A DNA stretch of 64,000 nucleotides from an uncultured Alistipes sp. (GTDB lineage Bacteria; Bacteroidota; Bacteroidia; Bacteroidales; UBA932): the NCBI GenBank assembly GCA_900550465.1, contig URSC01000001.1, forward strand, positions 186,001 to 250,000. The letters run 5' to 3'. Position numbers and translations under genes: made by a program. This document shows positions 33,852-43,789 of the stretch, in pieces. Numbering within the stretch: position 1 is the stretch's first letter; the number at the start of each line of letters is the position of its first letter. Under the pieces are notes generated by a model. That model worked only from the letters and a program-made list of their open reading frames with translations, was not told the origin of the DNA and made no database searches.

Positions 33852-36038
33852 TTACTTGGCATTACGCCTGTTCAACACATCCTTGATCATCTCCTTCACG
33901 TCCTGACCCACCTGCACGAAGTTCTTGTACAGGATGCGTTCCCGTTCCTCCCTCGACTTGAAGGTGTAGAATCTCGGCAGCGGCACATACGCGGCTTCCT
34001 CTTTCTTTATCTCTCCCATATCGAAGTCAGTCTTGCAGAAGAACTTTGTGGTCTTGAACTCTTCCGACTCCTGAATGTTCATCGAACCGCCTACGCCGGT
34101 CTTGGTTTTCACGAAGTCCCTTGCTGTCTGCCCGCATATCCATCCCGTTGCCATATCGGAGATCTTCGATGCCGGTACCAGGCTGTCCATGTTCTCGTTC
34201 AGGTTGATGCTGGTCTTGTCACGGTCAATGGTGACGCCCTTCTTCACTTGCACGACCTTTCCGAAAATGTCATTCGACAGCCATTCCAGTGTCTCTTTTG
34301 AGCGGGCCGAACCGCTGACCACGTTACCCACGGTCGTGATGATCTTCTGCATACCCACCTTGCCGTAGTCGGCCTCCAGCTGCGGCAACTCCTGGAATCC
34401 CAGGGTCACGCTCACCTTGTTGCTTCGGGCTGTGCCTATCAGTCGGTCTATCTTGTGGAAATACAGCGTCGGCAGCTCATCCACGATGATGCTCACCGGG
34501 ATGTTCTTCCCTTGCCCGGTATTCACTCGGGTGACAAGGCGGTTCAGGATAAGGGCGTTCAACGCACCGATGATGCTCTCCATCTCCGGATCGTTGGCAA
34601 TGAGCAGGTAGCTTGGGTTCTTCGGATCGCTCACCTTCAGGTCAAAGTCATCACCGTCACGGTGGAATATCCAGTACGATTCCTTGGTCGCCAGACGGGA
34701 GGTATAGACACGCAGCGTACCAATCATACCTTCCAACTGCTCCATGGCCTTGTTCCTGAAGGCGGTCTGGAACGGCCCGAGCAGCGGTGCCACCTCGTTG
34801 TCGGTCTCCAGTACCTCGAAGATGGTCTGATAACTTTCGTTCAGGAACGATAATATGTGCGGCATGTCCGAATACTTACCCAGCCAGTAGGCCGGCTCCA
34901 CGATGTTGCCGCCCTCTTTGTCACGCACGATTCCGGTCGGCTTCCAGAATTTGGTTTCCGGGTCCTGACGTTTCTCCGCGTACAGCATGTTTCCGTCCTT
35001 GTCATACGGCTCCCGTTCGTAATTGACAAAGAAATAGATGCAGGCGGCCAGGAAGTTCACCGCGGATGTCTGGAAGAACTGGTCGCTTCCGCCGCCGCCT
35101 TCCTTCTTGCCCTTCTGCAAGGACTCGAGCAGGGTTTCCGCTGTCTCACTGACTGCCGCCAGGTTGTTGATGTATTTTGCCTGAATAGGATTGACACGAC
35201 GGCTGTATTCCACGTCCACGAAGTTGATCATGTTGAACTTGCACCCCTTGGGAACTCTTCCCAGCTTCTCGTTCAGCTTGTAATGGTAGTAAAGTTTCGT
35301 GGCGAGTGTCGGGAATTTGTAGTCATATACAACCATGGCAAACCCCTTGGCACTGTGTTGACGGATGAACGGCTCAATGATACTGAATGTTTTACCCGAT
35401 CCGGGAGTTCCCACGACCCACGTCCCGCGGAAAGGGTTGCTGATGCTGACCCATCCCTTGCGGAACTTCCCCTTGTAATAGTAGCGCATCGGGATATTCA
35501 CGCTGTATTTGTTCTCCTGAATCTCTTCGCTCTGCTCGAAACTCTCGTTCTCGAAGTTGAAGCGGTCCTTCATCAGGCCCTCCTTGATGAACTTGGAGAT
35601 ATTGTCCAGGGCTATATGTACCAGTACCACTCCCACGAGCGAAGCCGCCATGTACAGGATACGGTTCAGCGGCAGCGTATAGAGCCGCATTTCCATCGGA
35701 TGGCCGAACAGCCACACGGACAGGACAAGCAGAAGCAGTCCGCCGGTCAGGGGAAAGATCACCTGCTTGCGGGCGTTGAACTCCAGATGCTTTTTGTTCC
35801 TCGTACCGATACAGGTGATACAGATTAACAGTATCGTGGCAATCTTGCTGTACACGAGATGGCCGTCCTGATAGATCGTCCATCGCTTGATACGCCCGTG
35901 GATGTCAGTCAGTATGCCGCCCCACTGGTCGAATACTGCCGGGTCAATGGCATACTCGAAAAACTCCAGCAGTGCCGATACATAGACGACCGCACGGAAT
36001 ATCTTGTAGAATCCTTGTAACTCTTTGCTTTCTTCCAT
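33852..36038 (-). CDS. mobC: MobC/TraG-type conjugative coupling protein (VirD4-like ATPase)
   Basis: 728 residues. Membrane segments near the N-terminus (about 65-80, 95-110, 125-145), then the ATPase with Walker A GTPGSGKT at about 211-218, the DYKFPTLATKL block, and Walker B SIIVDELPTLYF near 510. It matches the MobC coupling proteins of Bacteroidales conjugative transposons, which link the relaxase-DNA complex to the type IV secretion channel. No relaxase or tra genes are found nearby, so this is the leftover of an integrated element unless they lie elsewhere. The length appears complete. Confidence 0.9.
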   Translation of the reverse strand: MEESKELQGFYKIFRAVVYVSALLEFFEYAIDPAVFDQWGGILTDIHGRIKRWTIYQDGHLVYSKIATILLICITCIGTRNKKHLEFNARKQVIFPLTGGLLLLVLSVWLFGHPMEMRLYTLPLNRILYMAASLVGVVLVHIALDNISKFIKEGLMKDRFNFENESFEQSEEIQENKYSVNIPMRYYYKGKFRKGWVSISNPFRGTWVVGTPGSGKTFSIIEPFIRQHSAKGFAMVVYDYKFPTLATKLYYHYKLNEKLGRVPKGCKFNMINFVDVEYSRRVNPIQAKYINNLAAVSETAETLLESLQKGKKEGGGGSDQFFQTSAVNFLAACIYFFVNYEREPYDKDGNMLYAEKRQDPETKFWKPTGIVRDKEGGNIVEPAYWLGKYSDMPHILSFLNESYQTIFEVLETDNEVAPLLGPFQTAFRNKAMEQLEGMIGTLRVYTSRLATKESYWIFHRDGDDFDLKVSDPKNPSYLLIANDPEMESIIGALNALILNRLVTRVNTGQGKNIPVSIIVDELPTLYFHKIDRLIGTARSNKVSVTLGFQELPQLEADYGKVGMQKIITTVGNVVSGSARSKETLEWLSNDIFGKVVQVKKGVTIDRDKTSINLNENMDSLVPASKISDMATGWICGQTARDFVKTKTGVGGSMNIQESEEFKTTKFFCKTDFDMGEIKKEEAAYVPLPRFYTFKSREERERILYKNFVQVGQDVKEMIKDVLNRRNAK

Positions 36039-36190
36039 TTTTTTATAGCTTTTTTATTGGGTTGTGGTTCTGATCGCCTCGGATATTGTTGGACTTGATT
36101 ATTTTGATTCAGACGAAAATAAATGTCATGTTTTTGCAGTAAAAAACAAGACTTTTCTTATATTTGCATCCGGAACAAAACGATTCGATT

Positions 36191-36910
36191 ATGGTGATTA
36201 CTAAACAGGTACAGGAAATACTGGACGCCACGCCTCCGGGCAAGGTGCTTACCATTGCTGATTTCAATGTGCTGCCGGAGTACCAGCCTGCGTTGGTCAA
36301 GGCACTCAGCCGTCTGGTGGCAGAAGGCTCTATCTACAAGATTGCCAAAGGACGGTACTACAAGCCTAAACAGACGGTGTTCGGCACATTGAAGCCTCCG
36401 GTGGCAGAGGTGGTCAAGGACCTTCTGGAACGTAACGGCAAGCCAATCGGCTATATGACCGGTACGGCAGCATTTGCGCAGTTGGGGTTGACGACACAGA
36501 TCACATCGGCCATTACGATAGGCACGAACAAATACCGCCGGCCTATGAAACGGGGCGAATACAGCGTGTCCTTCCTTGTACAGCCTAATGCAATCACACG
36601 GGAGAACATTCCTCTGCTGCTGATCCTTGACGCGCTCAAATTGCTCCGTGAGATTCCGGCAACATCACCTGACGATTGTGTGCGGGGCGTTGCTCGGCTG
36701 ATAGCCGCTCTGTCCGAAGGCGATCTGGAGAAACTGGCGGACCTGGCCGAAAATTACCAGCCGTATGTCCGGGCATTGCTGGGTGCCATTCTGGACAGTC
36801 TTGGAGCTGACACCCGACAATTGCGTGCGACACTCAATGGGGTCACGACCTACAAACTTCCTGTCACCGCACAGGCTTTACCCACCAAATTAAAATGGAA
36901 CATCGTATGA
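36191..36910 (+). CDS. abiEi: AbiEi-type antitoxin (DUF6088)
   Basis: 239 residues from ATG 36191 (MVITKQVQEILDATPPGKVL). An N-terminal winged-helix region (NVLPEYQPALVKALSRLVAE, GSIYKIAKGRYYKP) is followed by the conserved YMTGTAAFAQLGLTTQI segment of AbiEi/DUF6088 proteins. Family knowledge: type IV antitoxin and transcriptional autorepressor of the AbiE system. A -7 box TATATTTG is at 36159-36166 with TTG 22 bases upstream. It overlaps the toxin gene by 16 bases. Confidence 0.9.
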   Translation: MVITKQVQEILDATPPGKVLTIADFNVLPEYQPALVKALSRLVAEGSIYKIAKGRYYKPKQTVFGTLKPPVAEVVKDLLERNGKPIGYMTGTAAFAQLGLTTQITSAITIGTNKYRRPMKRGEYSVSFLVQPNAITRENIPLLLILDALKLLREIPATSPDDCVRGVARLIAALSEGDLEKLADLAENYQPYVRALLGAILDSLGADTRQLRATLNGVTTYKLPVTAQALPTKLKWNIV

Positions 36911-37899
36911 GACTACACGAGAATCAGCAACTGTTTGCCGATGCCATAGAAGCGGCTGCACGTCCGGTACAGGACGGCGGACTCGGCATCAAGAGTATCT
37001 TTATCGAGAAAGACTATTGGATCTGTCGTTCGCTGTCGCTTATGGCTGCCGGAGACAAGGATAATCGTGCCATTTTCAAGGGCGGAACTTCCCTGACCAT
37101 GGCCTACGGCATCGGGGCACGTTTCTCCGAGGACATTGACGTGGCCATCGCCGAAGCATGGACACTGAGCGGAAACCAGCTAAAGAACCTCATACGCCGT
37201 ACATCGAAGAATATGACAGCCGGACTGGAGGAACTGGTCATCCCAGGCATGACAAGCAAGGGATCGCATTACCACAAGGCGTTTTACACCTATCCACGGG
37301 CCATAGATACGGAACAGGTCGGAGCAATCCGGGCTGGGCAACTCCTGGTAGAAATCAACAGTTTTGCCAATCCATATCCTTTCGAGCGGCGTTCTCTCTG
37401 CAGTTTCCTGACAGAGTTCCTGCAGGCTACCGGCAACAACCGTATGATAGAGGAATACGGGATGCAGCCGTTCGAGGTCAATGTGCTTGACCGTCGCCGC
37501 ACGCTGACCGAGAAATTGGTGTCACTCATCCGATGCTCGCTGGCCAATCTGTATATGCCGCAGTTGACGGCCAAAATCCGTCATTTCTACGATCTGCATC
37601 ATCTGCTGAAAGATGAAGAGTGCCTCACGTATCTTCATAGCGATGCTTTCCCCGAAGATTTCAGGTCACTGCTCGAACACGACCGGCAGAGCTTTGACAA
37701 GCCCGAAGGCTGGCGTGACCGGCGACTGGAGGAGTCCCCGTTGATGACAGATCTGCCGCAGGTTTGGGGCAACTTGCAGACAGTTTACATGGGTGAACTC
37801 CCGGATTTGGCATATCGTGCCATTCCGGCCCCCTCGGATGTCGAGGAAAGCATACGTCGCTTGATGGCATTACTGCGTGAATTCGGCTCTGGTTTGTAA
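36895..37899 (+). CDS. abiEii: AbiEii-type nucleotidyltransferase toxin
   Basis: 334 residues. The nucleotidyltransferase core is visible as FKGGTSLTMAYGI from about residue 61 and RFSEDIDVAI around 77-86, the G-[G/S]-x9-D-x-D pattern, with further conserved RRTLTEKLVSLIRCS and a downstream YDLHHLL motif. Family knowledge: AbiEii/AbiGii toxins add nucleotides to tRNA or another acceptor and cause growth arrest that limits phage. It forms a complete type IV toxin-antitoxin pair with AbiEi. An alternative start MRLHENQQLFADA is three codons downstream. Confidence 0.92.
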   Translation: MEHRMRLHENQQLFADAIEAAARPVQDGGLGIKSIFIEKDYWICRSLSLMAAGDKDNRAIFKGGTSLTMAYGIGARFSEDIDVAIAEAWTLSGNQLKNLIRRTSKNMTAGLEELVIPGMTSKGSHYHKAFYTYPRAIDTEQVGAIRAGQLLVEINSFANPYPFERRSLCSFLTEFLQATGNNRMIEEYGMQPFEVNVLDRRRTLTEKLVSLIRCSLANLYMPQLTAKIRHFYDLHHLLKDEECLTYLHSDAFPEDFRSLLEHDRQSFDKPEGWRDRRLEESPLMTDLPQVWGNLQTVYMGELPDLAYRAIPAPSDVEESIRRLMALLREFGSGL

Positions 37900-37947
37900 T
37901 CGTATGTTGTCCAACAATGTCAAAGAACGCAATCGTATATCTCTGGT

Positions 37948-38076
37948 TTACCGGTTGATGGTTATAATCGGGCGTACCTTGTGCGCCTGTGTCTTGGGTG
38001 TTTCCTGTATGGCTCCGCTGCCCATCGAGTAAAGCCAGGCTTTTGCCGTTTCCTGTTCGGCCACTTCTGTGGATGT
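37948..38076 (-). pseudogene. C-terminal fragment of a gene cut by the IS21 element
   Basis: A 42-residue minus-strand frame (TSTEVAEQETAKAWLYSMG then SGAIQETPKTQAHKV and RPIITINR) ends in TAA and is open right up to the IS boundary at 38076/38077. It looks like genuine protein, but I cannot name it. The other side of the IS shows no matching continuation and no target duplication, so part was probably lost. Confidence 0.45.
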
Positions 38077-38191
38077 TGGAAAAGCCACGCGACTTTGACC
38101 CTTTTGGCCAAACAGGATTTGCCCACCTTTGGCTACAATACAATTGACCCCTTAAAGCCCTGGTGTTGGGGGTCACTTTTATTTTACCCTT

Positions 38192-38911
38192 TTAAAATTT
38201 CTCATTTTTCTTAGATCTTAACTTTCGCATACTTTCACCATATAGCTCTATGGTATGAGCCGTATGTATGATACGGTCAAGGATTGCATCGGCTATTGTC
38301 GGGTCACCAACCATGTCGTACCAGTTGGAGGATGGATACTGCGATGTGATGATGATGGATTTCCGTTCATGCCTGTCCTCGATGATTTCAAGCAGTATGG
38401 GCCGTTCCTTGGCATCAAGAGGAACGATGAACAGGTCGTCAAGGATGAGTAACTGGCATCGCTCAATTTTCTTGAGTTCCGTTTCAAGTGTACCTTTGAC
38501 TTTGGCGACTTTCAGCGCACCGAGCAGTTTCGGGGCGTTGGCATAGAAGGTTCGGAATCCCCTTTTGCATGCTTCGTGGCCGAGGGCGCAGGCCAGATAG
38601 CTTTTCCCCGTTCCTGAAGAACCGGTGATGAAAAGGTTCTGTGCCTTATGCACAAAATCAAGGGTGGCGAGACGTTCCATCTGGTTGCGTTCCAGCCCCC
38701 GGTTCGTGGCATAGTCGACCTGTTCAATATAGGCCTTGTAACGGAATGCCGCATTCTTGGTAAGCCGTGCAATGGCAGCCTGCGCACGATAGTCCCATTC
38801 GCGTGCAAGGAGCATGGAAAGGAACGTGTCCGCAGTCATGGATTGCGGAGTGGTGCCGGCAAGACTTTCCCTGAAAGCCTCTGCCATGCCATGCAGTTTC
38901 ATACGGTTCAT
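38192..38911 (-). CDS. istB: IS21 helper ATPase IstB
   Basis: 239 residues of the DnaC-like AAA+ family: Walker A FITGSSGTGKSYLACALGHE near 90-107, Walker B LLILDDLFIVPLDA near 153, sensor IIITSQYPSSNWYDM. IstB forms rings on DNA and selects targets for the transposase IstA. Full length. It follows istA by about 80 bases, within the same IS21 element. Confidence 0.93.
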   Translation of the reverse strand: MNRMKLHGMAEAFRESLAGTTPQSMTADTFLSMLLAREWDYRAQAAIARLTKNAAFRYKAYIEQVDYATNRGLERNQMERLATLDFVHKAQNLFITGSSGTGKSYLACALGHEACKRGFRTFYANAPKLLGALKVAKVKGTLETELKKIERCQLLILDDLFIVPLDAKERPILLEIIEDRHERKSIIITSQYPSSNWYDMVGDPTIADAILDRIIHTAHTIELYGESMRKLRSKKNEKF

Positions 38912-38992
38912 TAAATCCAGTGATATGGTATTCTGGTCCTGTTGTCCCGTAACGGGAGCTGTTTTTATTGTTTACTTCCATAAATATGAGTT

Positions 38993-40558
38993 TTATTGTT
39001 TGTCCTTTCTGTAATATTCACGTCCGCGTATATTTTTGTGGGTCAATGGGGTCGGGGAAGTCACGTCGGGCTGTACTTTCCCGTCCTCATCGGGAAGGAA
39101 ATCCGCATCTTCTCCCAGTTCAAGCACCTCGCGCAAGGCCTGATATCCGTATTGCAACTTCTGGTCCGCACATACGCAAGCCGCAACCAGACGGTCGCGG
39201 CCGTATTTTTTCTCCAACGCCAGGATACCCCGACAGGACCTGAACGCCTTTGGCGGATATTGCATGAAACGCTCCACTTCACGGAGATAGTTCAATACGA
39301 TATTGTCTATTTCCGAGGCACGCCGGAAAAGTTCCTCCAGGTCCTTGTCATAGGGGCCATAATGGCCGGGCAGGTTGTGCTCCTTTTTCCAGGAATAAGT
39401 GTAAGGAATGTCACAGCGGTCATGGGTGGCCACAAGGTTCATGCCACAGTAGATTTCCACCGTGTCGGCATCATAGAGAATCGTCACACGCTTTCCTATA
39501 TATTCCTTTGGAACACTGTAATGGTGCTTGAACAAGGAAACGTAAGAGTTCCTTCCTACGGTCATCAGTTTCCTCTCTTTCATTACGTAACGTTCCACAG
39601 GAAGCGGCCGGAGATAATCCTTCTCTCCATGAAGGAACATTTCCTTGCGTGACACCTCCCGTCCGGCCATCACCTTTTCATTGAAATCAAGCAGGGAGAC
39701 ATGGATGGCGGTATTGAGTTCCTCCAGGCTGGAGAATGTCATTCCTTCTATGTCAAGGTAAATGGAACGGTAGAGGAGCTTTACGGCATTTTCTACCAAA
39801 GCCTTGTCCTTGGGGTGACGCGCACGGGCGGGATAGACCGCACAGCCGTAATATTCGGCAAAAGCGGCGAAATCATCATTGATGACAGGCTCGTTGCGGT
39901 CGCTCCGTGCGACGGCAGCCTTCAGATTGTCGGGGACGATAGCCGCAGGAACGCCTTCAAAATATTGCATGGCATTCTCACATGCCTTTATCAGGTCTTC
40001 CTTGCGTTGCGACCATACGGCTTCGCAGTAGGTATAATGGCTGAACGGAAGGATGGCGACAAATACCTCGGCTTTCTTCGTCTCGCCAGTCATTTCATCA
40101 ACGACTTCAAGCCTGTCACCGGCAAAGTCAATATACATCTGGTCTGCGGCATAGTGCTCGACATGACCGACGACCTTGACGTGAAACTTGTACTGACGGA
40201 CAGCCCGCTTGAAGGAGGATAACTGGAAACCGTCCGGATATTCGGCATGGTACTCCCTGAACAGTTTTCAGACACTCATGCCTTTACGTGACAGACGGGA
40301 TACATATCCGGGAAGCAAGGCCTCCAATTCAATCCTTCTGGAAGAAGGCTCCCGATGCCGGGATTCCGTACAGCCGAACAGTTCATCCAATTGCCCGTCG
40401 GACAGGGAAAGAAGCTGTTCAATACTCTTGCCGCTTGAAAGGAACAGGCGGACATACTTGCGGACAGTATTACGGGAAGTATGAAACGTGGACGCCGTTT
40501 CCTTGATTCCCATGCCGGCCGCATAACATCTTAAAATGTTTTTGATTCGTTTATCCAT
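38993..40558 (-). pseudogene. istA: IS21 transposase IstA with in-frame TGA
   Basis: The 522-codon frame from ATG 40558 begins with a helix-turn-helix (MDKRIKNILRCYAAGMGIKE, TASTFHTSRNTVRKY). After GMSV it meets TGA at 40270-40268, then continues in the same frame with KLFREYHAEYPDGFQL and the catalytic domain (DQMYIDFAGDRLEV, VPDNLKAAVARSD, VYPARARHPKDKALVE, the D-D-E elements) to the end. No frameshift is needed; only codon 97 is a stop. The IS is probably immobile unless the TGA is read through or an internal start gives a partial protein. Confidence 0.85.
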
Positions 40559-40728
40559 TTGTATAGATTTTATTATCGCCCCCGTTACACCAGGACTCGG
40601 GTACTCAAATCTACACAAAAAATCTATAACAACAGGTGGGCTAAGTGGTCAATACTATTGTGGCCAAAAGGGTCAAAGTCGCGTGGCTTTTCCAGGCGGA
40701 GCAGGAGGGAGTGGAGAGGGAGGAAAGG

Positions 40729-40773
40729 CGGCTCGCTGACACCGCTTGGGATAAGGATGTCTGAGGCGAGCCG
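40729..40773. terminator. hairpin next to the IS21 right end
   Basis: CGGCTCGC...GACA (40729-40741) pairs with TGTC...GCGAGCCG (40759-40773). It lies about 80 bases downstream of the minus-strand TonB receptor stop and may act as its terminator, although the T-run after it is weak. The remaining 40695-40853 gap shows nothing else. Confidence 0.4.
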
Positions 40774-40853
40774 TTGATTTTCAGTTGGATGTCGGTTCCG
40801 TGCAGTTCAAAGCAATGTATGTGTGGTTGTATAGATAAGCATATTGGGGAATC

Positions 40854-43040
40854 TTAGGAGTGGCTTGATTTTAATGTGAATACCAGTCCGAAATAGAAGC
40901 TTCTGCGTTGAAGGTACAGGTATGAGCGGGAGGTATAGTCCGTGTTGTATAGTATTTTTGCCGGATTTTTGGTGTCGAGCAGGTTGTTTACGGACAGGTA
41001 GAGGGTGAGTGCGCAGCGTCCGAGGGGGATGTATTTGTTCAATGTAAGGTCGAGGCGGTGGTAGGCCGGATATCCGGTGTCGTACCAGTCTGAATAAAGC
41101 GGCATGTATGTGCCGGTTTCATGGATGAATGCGGAGCCTGAGACGGAGCTGTAGAGTGTTCCGGGACGTGTGGTGTAGGAGAGGGCAATGGTAAAGAGTT
41201 CGGGGTTGCTGTACTCTATTGATGATTTTATGAACCAGGCGAGGTTTTCCGGTCCCCGGTAGAATACTGAGTCGATCATTACTCTCTGGCGGATGAATGT
41301 GTTGGAGATGCTGAATTTGAAATTTTTCAGGAATATCTGCGAGAATGCGGCTTCCACGCCGAGGATGTCTGCCCTGTCCGTTGTCTCGAATATTTCCATT
41401 CCTTTTGCGGTCCTGCCGTCCTCGTTTTTGATGTATACTGCGGCGTCGAGAGCGGTGTTTCCGGCCCTGAGGGAGTAATCGAGTGAGAGCTGATTGCTGG
41501 TCAGGTGATTGAATGTCCATAGATAGTAGTTGGGCATGGAGTGGCTGTTGTATCTGCCGCCGCTGAGTTTGAGATAGTGGTCGGGACGGAAGGAGTATTT
41601 GAGTGAGAGCTGGCCGCTGAGATACCATTTCTGGCCGTTGGAAACGGGGATGTTGCTGCGGACTGCGGCTGTGAGCAGCAGTTTTTGGGTGATGTCCCAG
41701 TTGGAGTATGCGTAGGCTTCGAGCAGGGTGCAGGCCGATGCGGCATCTATCGGAGCGGTCGGAGCTTCCGGGGAGAGTGCGTAGAAGTATGCGGGGAAGC
41801 GGCCGTGGAGGCTGTAGCGGAGGTGTTCGAACGATATTCCTGTCTGAATATTGAGGTCAGGGTGGAGGAGCAGCTTGTAGTTAAGTGAGGCGAATGCCTG
41901 GGTTTTGGTCTCCTTTGAGAGGATGTTTCCGAAAGTGGTGCCGGGATTGCTCCAGTCCGCTCCGAAATTCAAGGAGACTGTATGAATACCGGATATGTGG
42001 CGGAGGCTGTTGGCGCTGAGGGCTCTGGTATTGCCGTAGGTTACGGGGCCGTAGTAATTCAGACTGCCGTCCCGGCCGTCGTAGCCTTCCTTGAGGAAGT
42101 AGGCGTAGGATTTGAGTTCCGTGTGCTTTCCTATCCTGCCGTAGAAATTGATGCCGGCGTCGGCGTTCCAGAAATGCTGTATCTCAGGATAGTATTTGCG
42201 CTGTATTCCGATGAAGGCGTCCGAGAACTGGTAATTGCTCCATGCCTGGATGAAGCTTCGCCCGTTCTTTATTCGCTTTGATAGGAAGAGTCCTGCGCTG
42301 GCAAGGCTCAGGGACATCTGCAGCTGGTCCTGTCCGATGCTGCCTGCGGTTTCGATCTCCACAAGGCCGGCGCTGGTGTTGCCGTAGGTGAGCGGCGGGT
42401 TTCCCGGATGGACGTATTCGTTTTCCATGACTTCTGGGTTGAAGATACTGAAGAATCCCTGGTTGTTGAGCTGGCTGGAACGCACCGGGTTGTAGACGGG
42501 CACTCCGTTGAGAGTGACGATGGACCTGTCTGCCCGGCTGCCCCTGAATGAGGGGTTGGCGCTTTCGTCCACACCTGTGTGGGAAGGAAGCAGGGATATG
42601 GCTTTCAGCGGGTCGGCCTGGGATACCGGATTCATGTAGATGTCCATAGTGTTGATTATGGCTGTGGCGGAGCGTTCCGATATGGGATTCTTTGCAGTGA
42701 CAGTGACTCCCTGCAGGGTAATCAGGTCCTCTTTCAGGATGAAATCACGGATGTGTCCGGAGATGGCTGTTTCTAACGGAACGTACAGGTCTTTATAGCC
42801 CATGCAGATAAAATGCAGGGTGTCTTGTCCGGACGGTACGGCCAAAGTGAAATATCCGTCCATGTCCGAGGATGTCCATATCCCGCTGTCGGAGGTAAGG
42901 ACTACTGTGGCTGCGAATATCGGGGCACCTTTCGGGGTTATGACGCGGCCGGACAGGGTGTCCTGCGCCTGACATATATATGGAGCGCAGGACAATACTG
43001 CCGATACTATGATGAGGGCGGATGTTTTCATGGTCTTCAT
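40854..43040 (-). CDS. TonB-dependent outer-membrane receptor
   Basis: 728 residues. Signal peptide (cleavage near AQA-Q, residue 25), a carboxypeptidase-regulatory-like beta-sandwich at about 28-112 (LSGRVITPKGAPIFAATVVL), then the plug domain (AISLLPSHTGVDESANPSFR, the STIVTL-like SIVTLNGVPVYNP) and a C-terminal barrel of about 490 residues ending in a Ser-rich tail rather than a terminal aromatic. It imports a large ligand across the outer membrane with TonB energy. No SusD partner follows; instead it is coupled (4-base overlap) to the TPR-like protein upstream. The ligand is not evident. Confidence 0.88.
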   Translation of the reverse strand: MKTMKTSALIIVSAVLSCAPYICQAQDTLSGRVITPKGAPIFAATVVLTSDSGIWTSSDMDGYFTLAVPSGQDTLHFICMGYKDLYVPLETAISGHIRDFILKEDLITLQGVTVTAKNPISERSATAIINTMDIYMNPVSQADPLKAISLLPSHTGVDESANPSFRGSRADRSIVTLNGVPVYNPVRSSQLNNQGFFSIFNPEVMENEYVHPGNPPLTYGNTSAGLVEIETAGSIGQDQLQMSLSLASAGLFLSKRIKNGRSFIQAWSNYQFSDAFIGIQRKYYPEIQHFWNADAGINFYGRIGKHTELKSYAYFLKEGYDGRDGSLNYYGPVTYGNTRALSANSLRHISGIHTVSLNFGADWSNPGTTFGNILSKETKTQAFASLNYKLLLHPDLNIQTGISFEHLRYSLHGRFPAYFYALSPEAPTAPIDAASACTLLEAYAYSNWDITQKLLLTAAVRSNIPVSNGQKWYLSGQLSLKYSFRPDHYLKLSGGRYNSHSMPNYYLWTFNHLTSNQLSLDYSLRAGNTALDAAVYIKNEDGRTAKGMEIFETTDRADILGVEAAFSQIFLKNFKFSISNTFIRQRVMIDSVFYRGPENLAWFIKSSIEYSNPELFTIALSYTTRPGTLYSSVSGSAFIHETGTYMPLYSDWYDTGYPAYHRLDLTLNKYIPLGRCALTLYLSVNNLLDTKNPAKILYNTDYTSRSYLYLQRRSFYFGLVFTLKSSHS

Positions 43041-43789
43041 TTTCCTGTCTGTTCTCTTAAAGAATTGAGCATAAAGCTGGCGGGGTATGCCTCGAGGCCT
43101 TCAGAGCAGTATTTTCCGGCCATGTCTGTGCGGCCCTGTTTCAGATACAGTCTCACGAGGTATTCGTAGGCCTCCTGCCCGCCCCACGAAGGGTGGTATT
43201 TGCTTGGAACTTTCTGTGCCGGGAGGGATATAGCTTTCATAAAATATTTCTCGGCGGCCTGTCCTCCTCCGTATTCTTCAGGTGTGAAGAAGTCGGCGAT
43301 GCCATAGGCGTAGTTTGCCCTGAGGTTGTCGGGGTCCAGTTCGAGGGCAAGGGATGCGTTTTTGATCATGTCCGTGGATATGGATGCGGCGTTCATGCTC
43401 CGGTACTGTATCGACATTCCCTGCATGAGGCTGAGCAGTGCGTAGTCATCGGAGGTCTTGGTGCGTATGCCTTCAAGGATGCCGATACCGTCGGAGACGG
43501 CTTTTGCCGCCTCCCTGTCGTTGCCTGTCTGCATGTGCAGGACTGTGAGCCTGTAGTCGGTGTAGGCGGTCCAGTAGAGGATGAGGTTGTCAGGTCTGTC
43601 AGCGTGGATGTCCTGAAGTCTGGAGCGGATACTGGTCAGGGTGCCGGGATCACCGGAGACAATACATGTGGTGAAGGCGTTGTGGATGCTGTCCTGGACT
43701 GATACCGGCAGGGTGTTGCTCTGTGCCTTGGAAGTGAATACGATTGCGGATGTCATCAGGATGACTAAGGATGTGATTGTTCTTTTCAT
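43037..43789 (-). CDS. secreted TPR-like protein coupled to the TonB receptor
   Basis: 250 residues from ATG 43787-43789 (MKRTITSLVILMTSAIVFTS), an export signal cleaved near SKAQ. The remainder is helical and TPR-like: NASLALELDPDNLRANYAYG, EKYFMKAISLPAQ, YLVRLYLKQGRTDMAGKYCS. It probably acts as a periplasmic protein-protein adaptor. Its stop overlaps the receptor ATG by 4 bases (ATGA), so the two are translationally coupled. An upstream frame extension has no signal-peptide logic and was not used. Confidence 0.75.
   Translation of the reverse strand: MKRTITSLVILMTSAIVFTSKAQSNTLPVSVQDSIHNAFTTCIVSGDPGTLTSIRSRLQDIHADRPDNLILYWTAYTDYRLTVLHMQTGNDREAAKAVSDGIGILEGIRTKTSDDYALLSLMQGMSIQYRSMNAASISTDMIKNASLALELDPDNLRANYAYGIADFFTPEEYGGGQAAEKYFMKAISLPAQKVPSKYHPSWGGQEAYEYLVRLYLKQGRTDMAGKYCSEGLEAYPASFMLNSLREQTGK

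Larger units (their letters stand above)
38077..40694 (-). mobile_element. IS21-family insertion sequence
   Basis: 2,618 bp bounded by terminal inverted repeats of at least 34 bases, TGGAAAAGCCACGCGACTTT through GACCCTTTTGGCCA, on the left (38077-38110) and its exact reverse complement on the right (40661-40694). Inside are istA and istB on the minus strand. I see no flanking target duplication (GGATGT left, GGCGGA right), so one flank was probably rearranged after insertion. Confidence 0.9.

Noticed and set aside
34857..35828. 323-codon plus-strand frame
   Set aside because: Antisense to the coupling-protein gene with intact Walker motifs.
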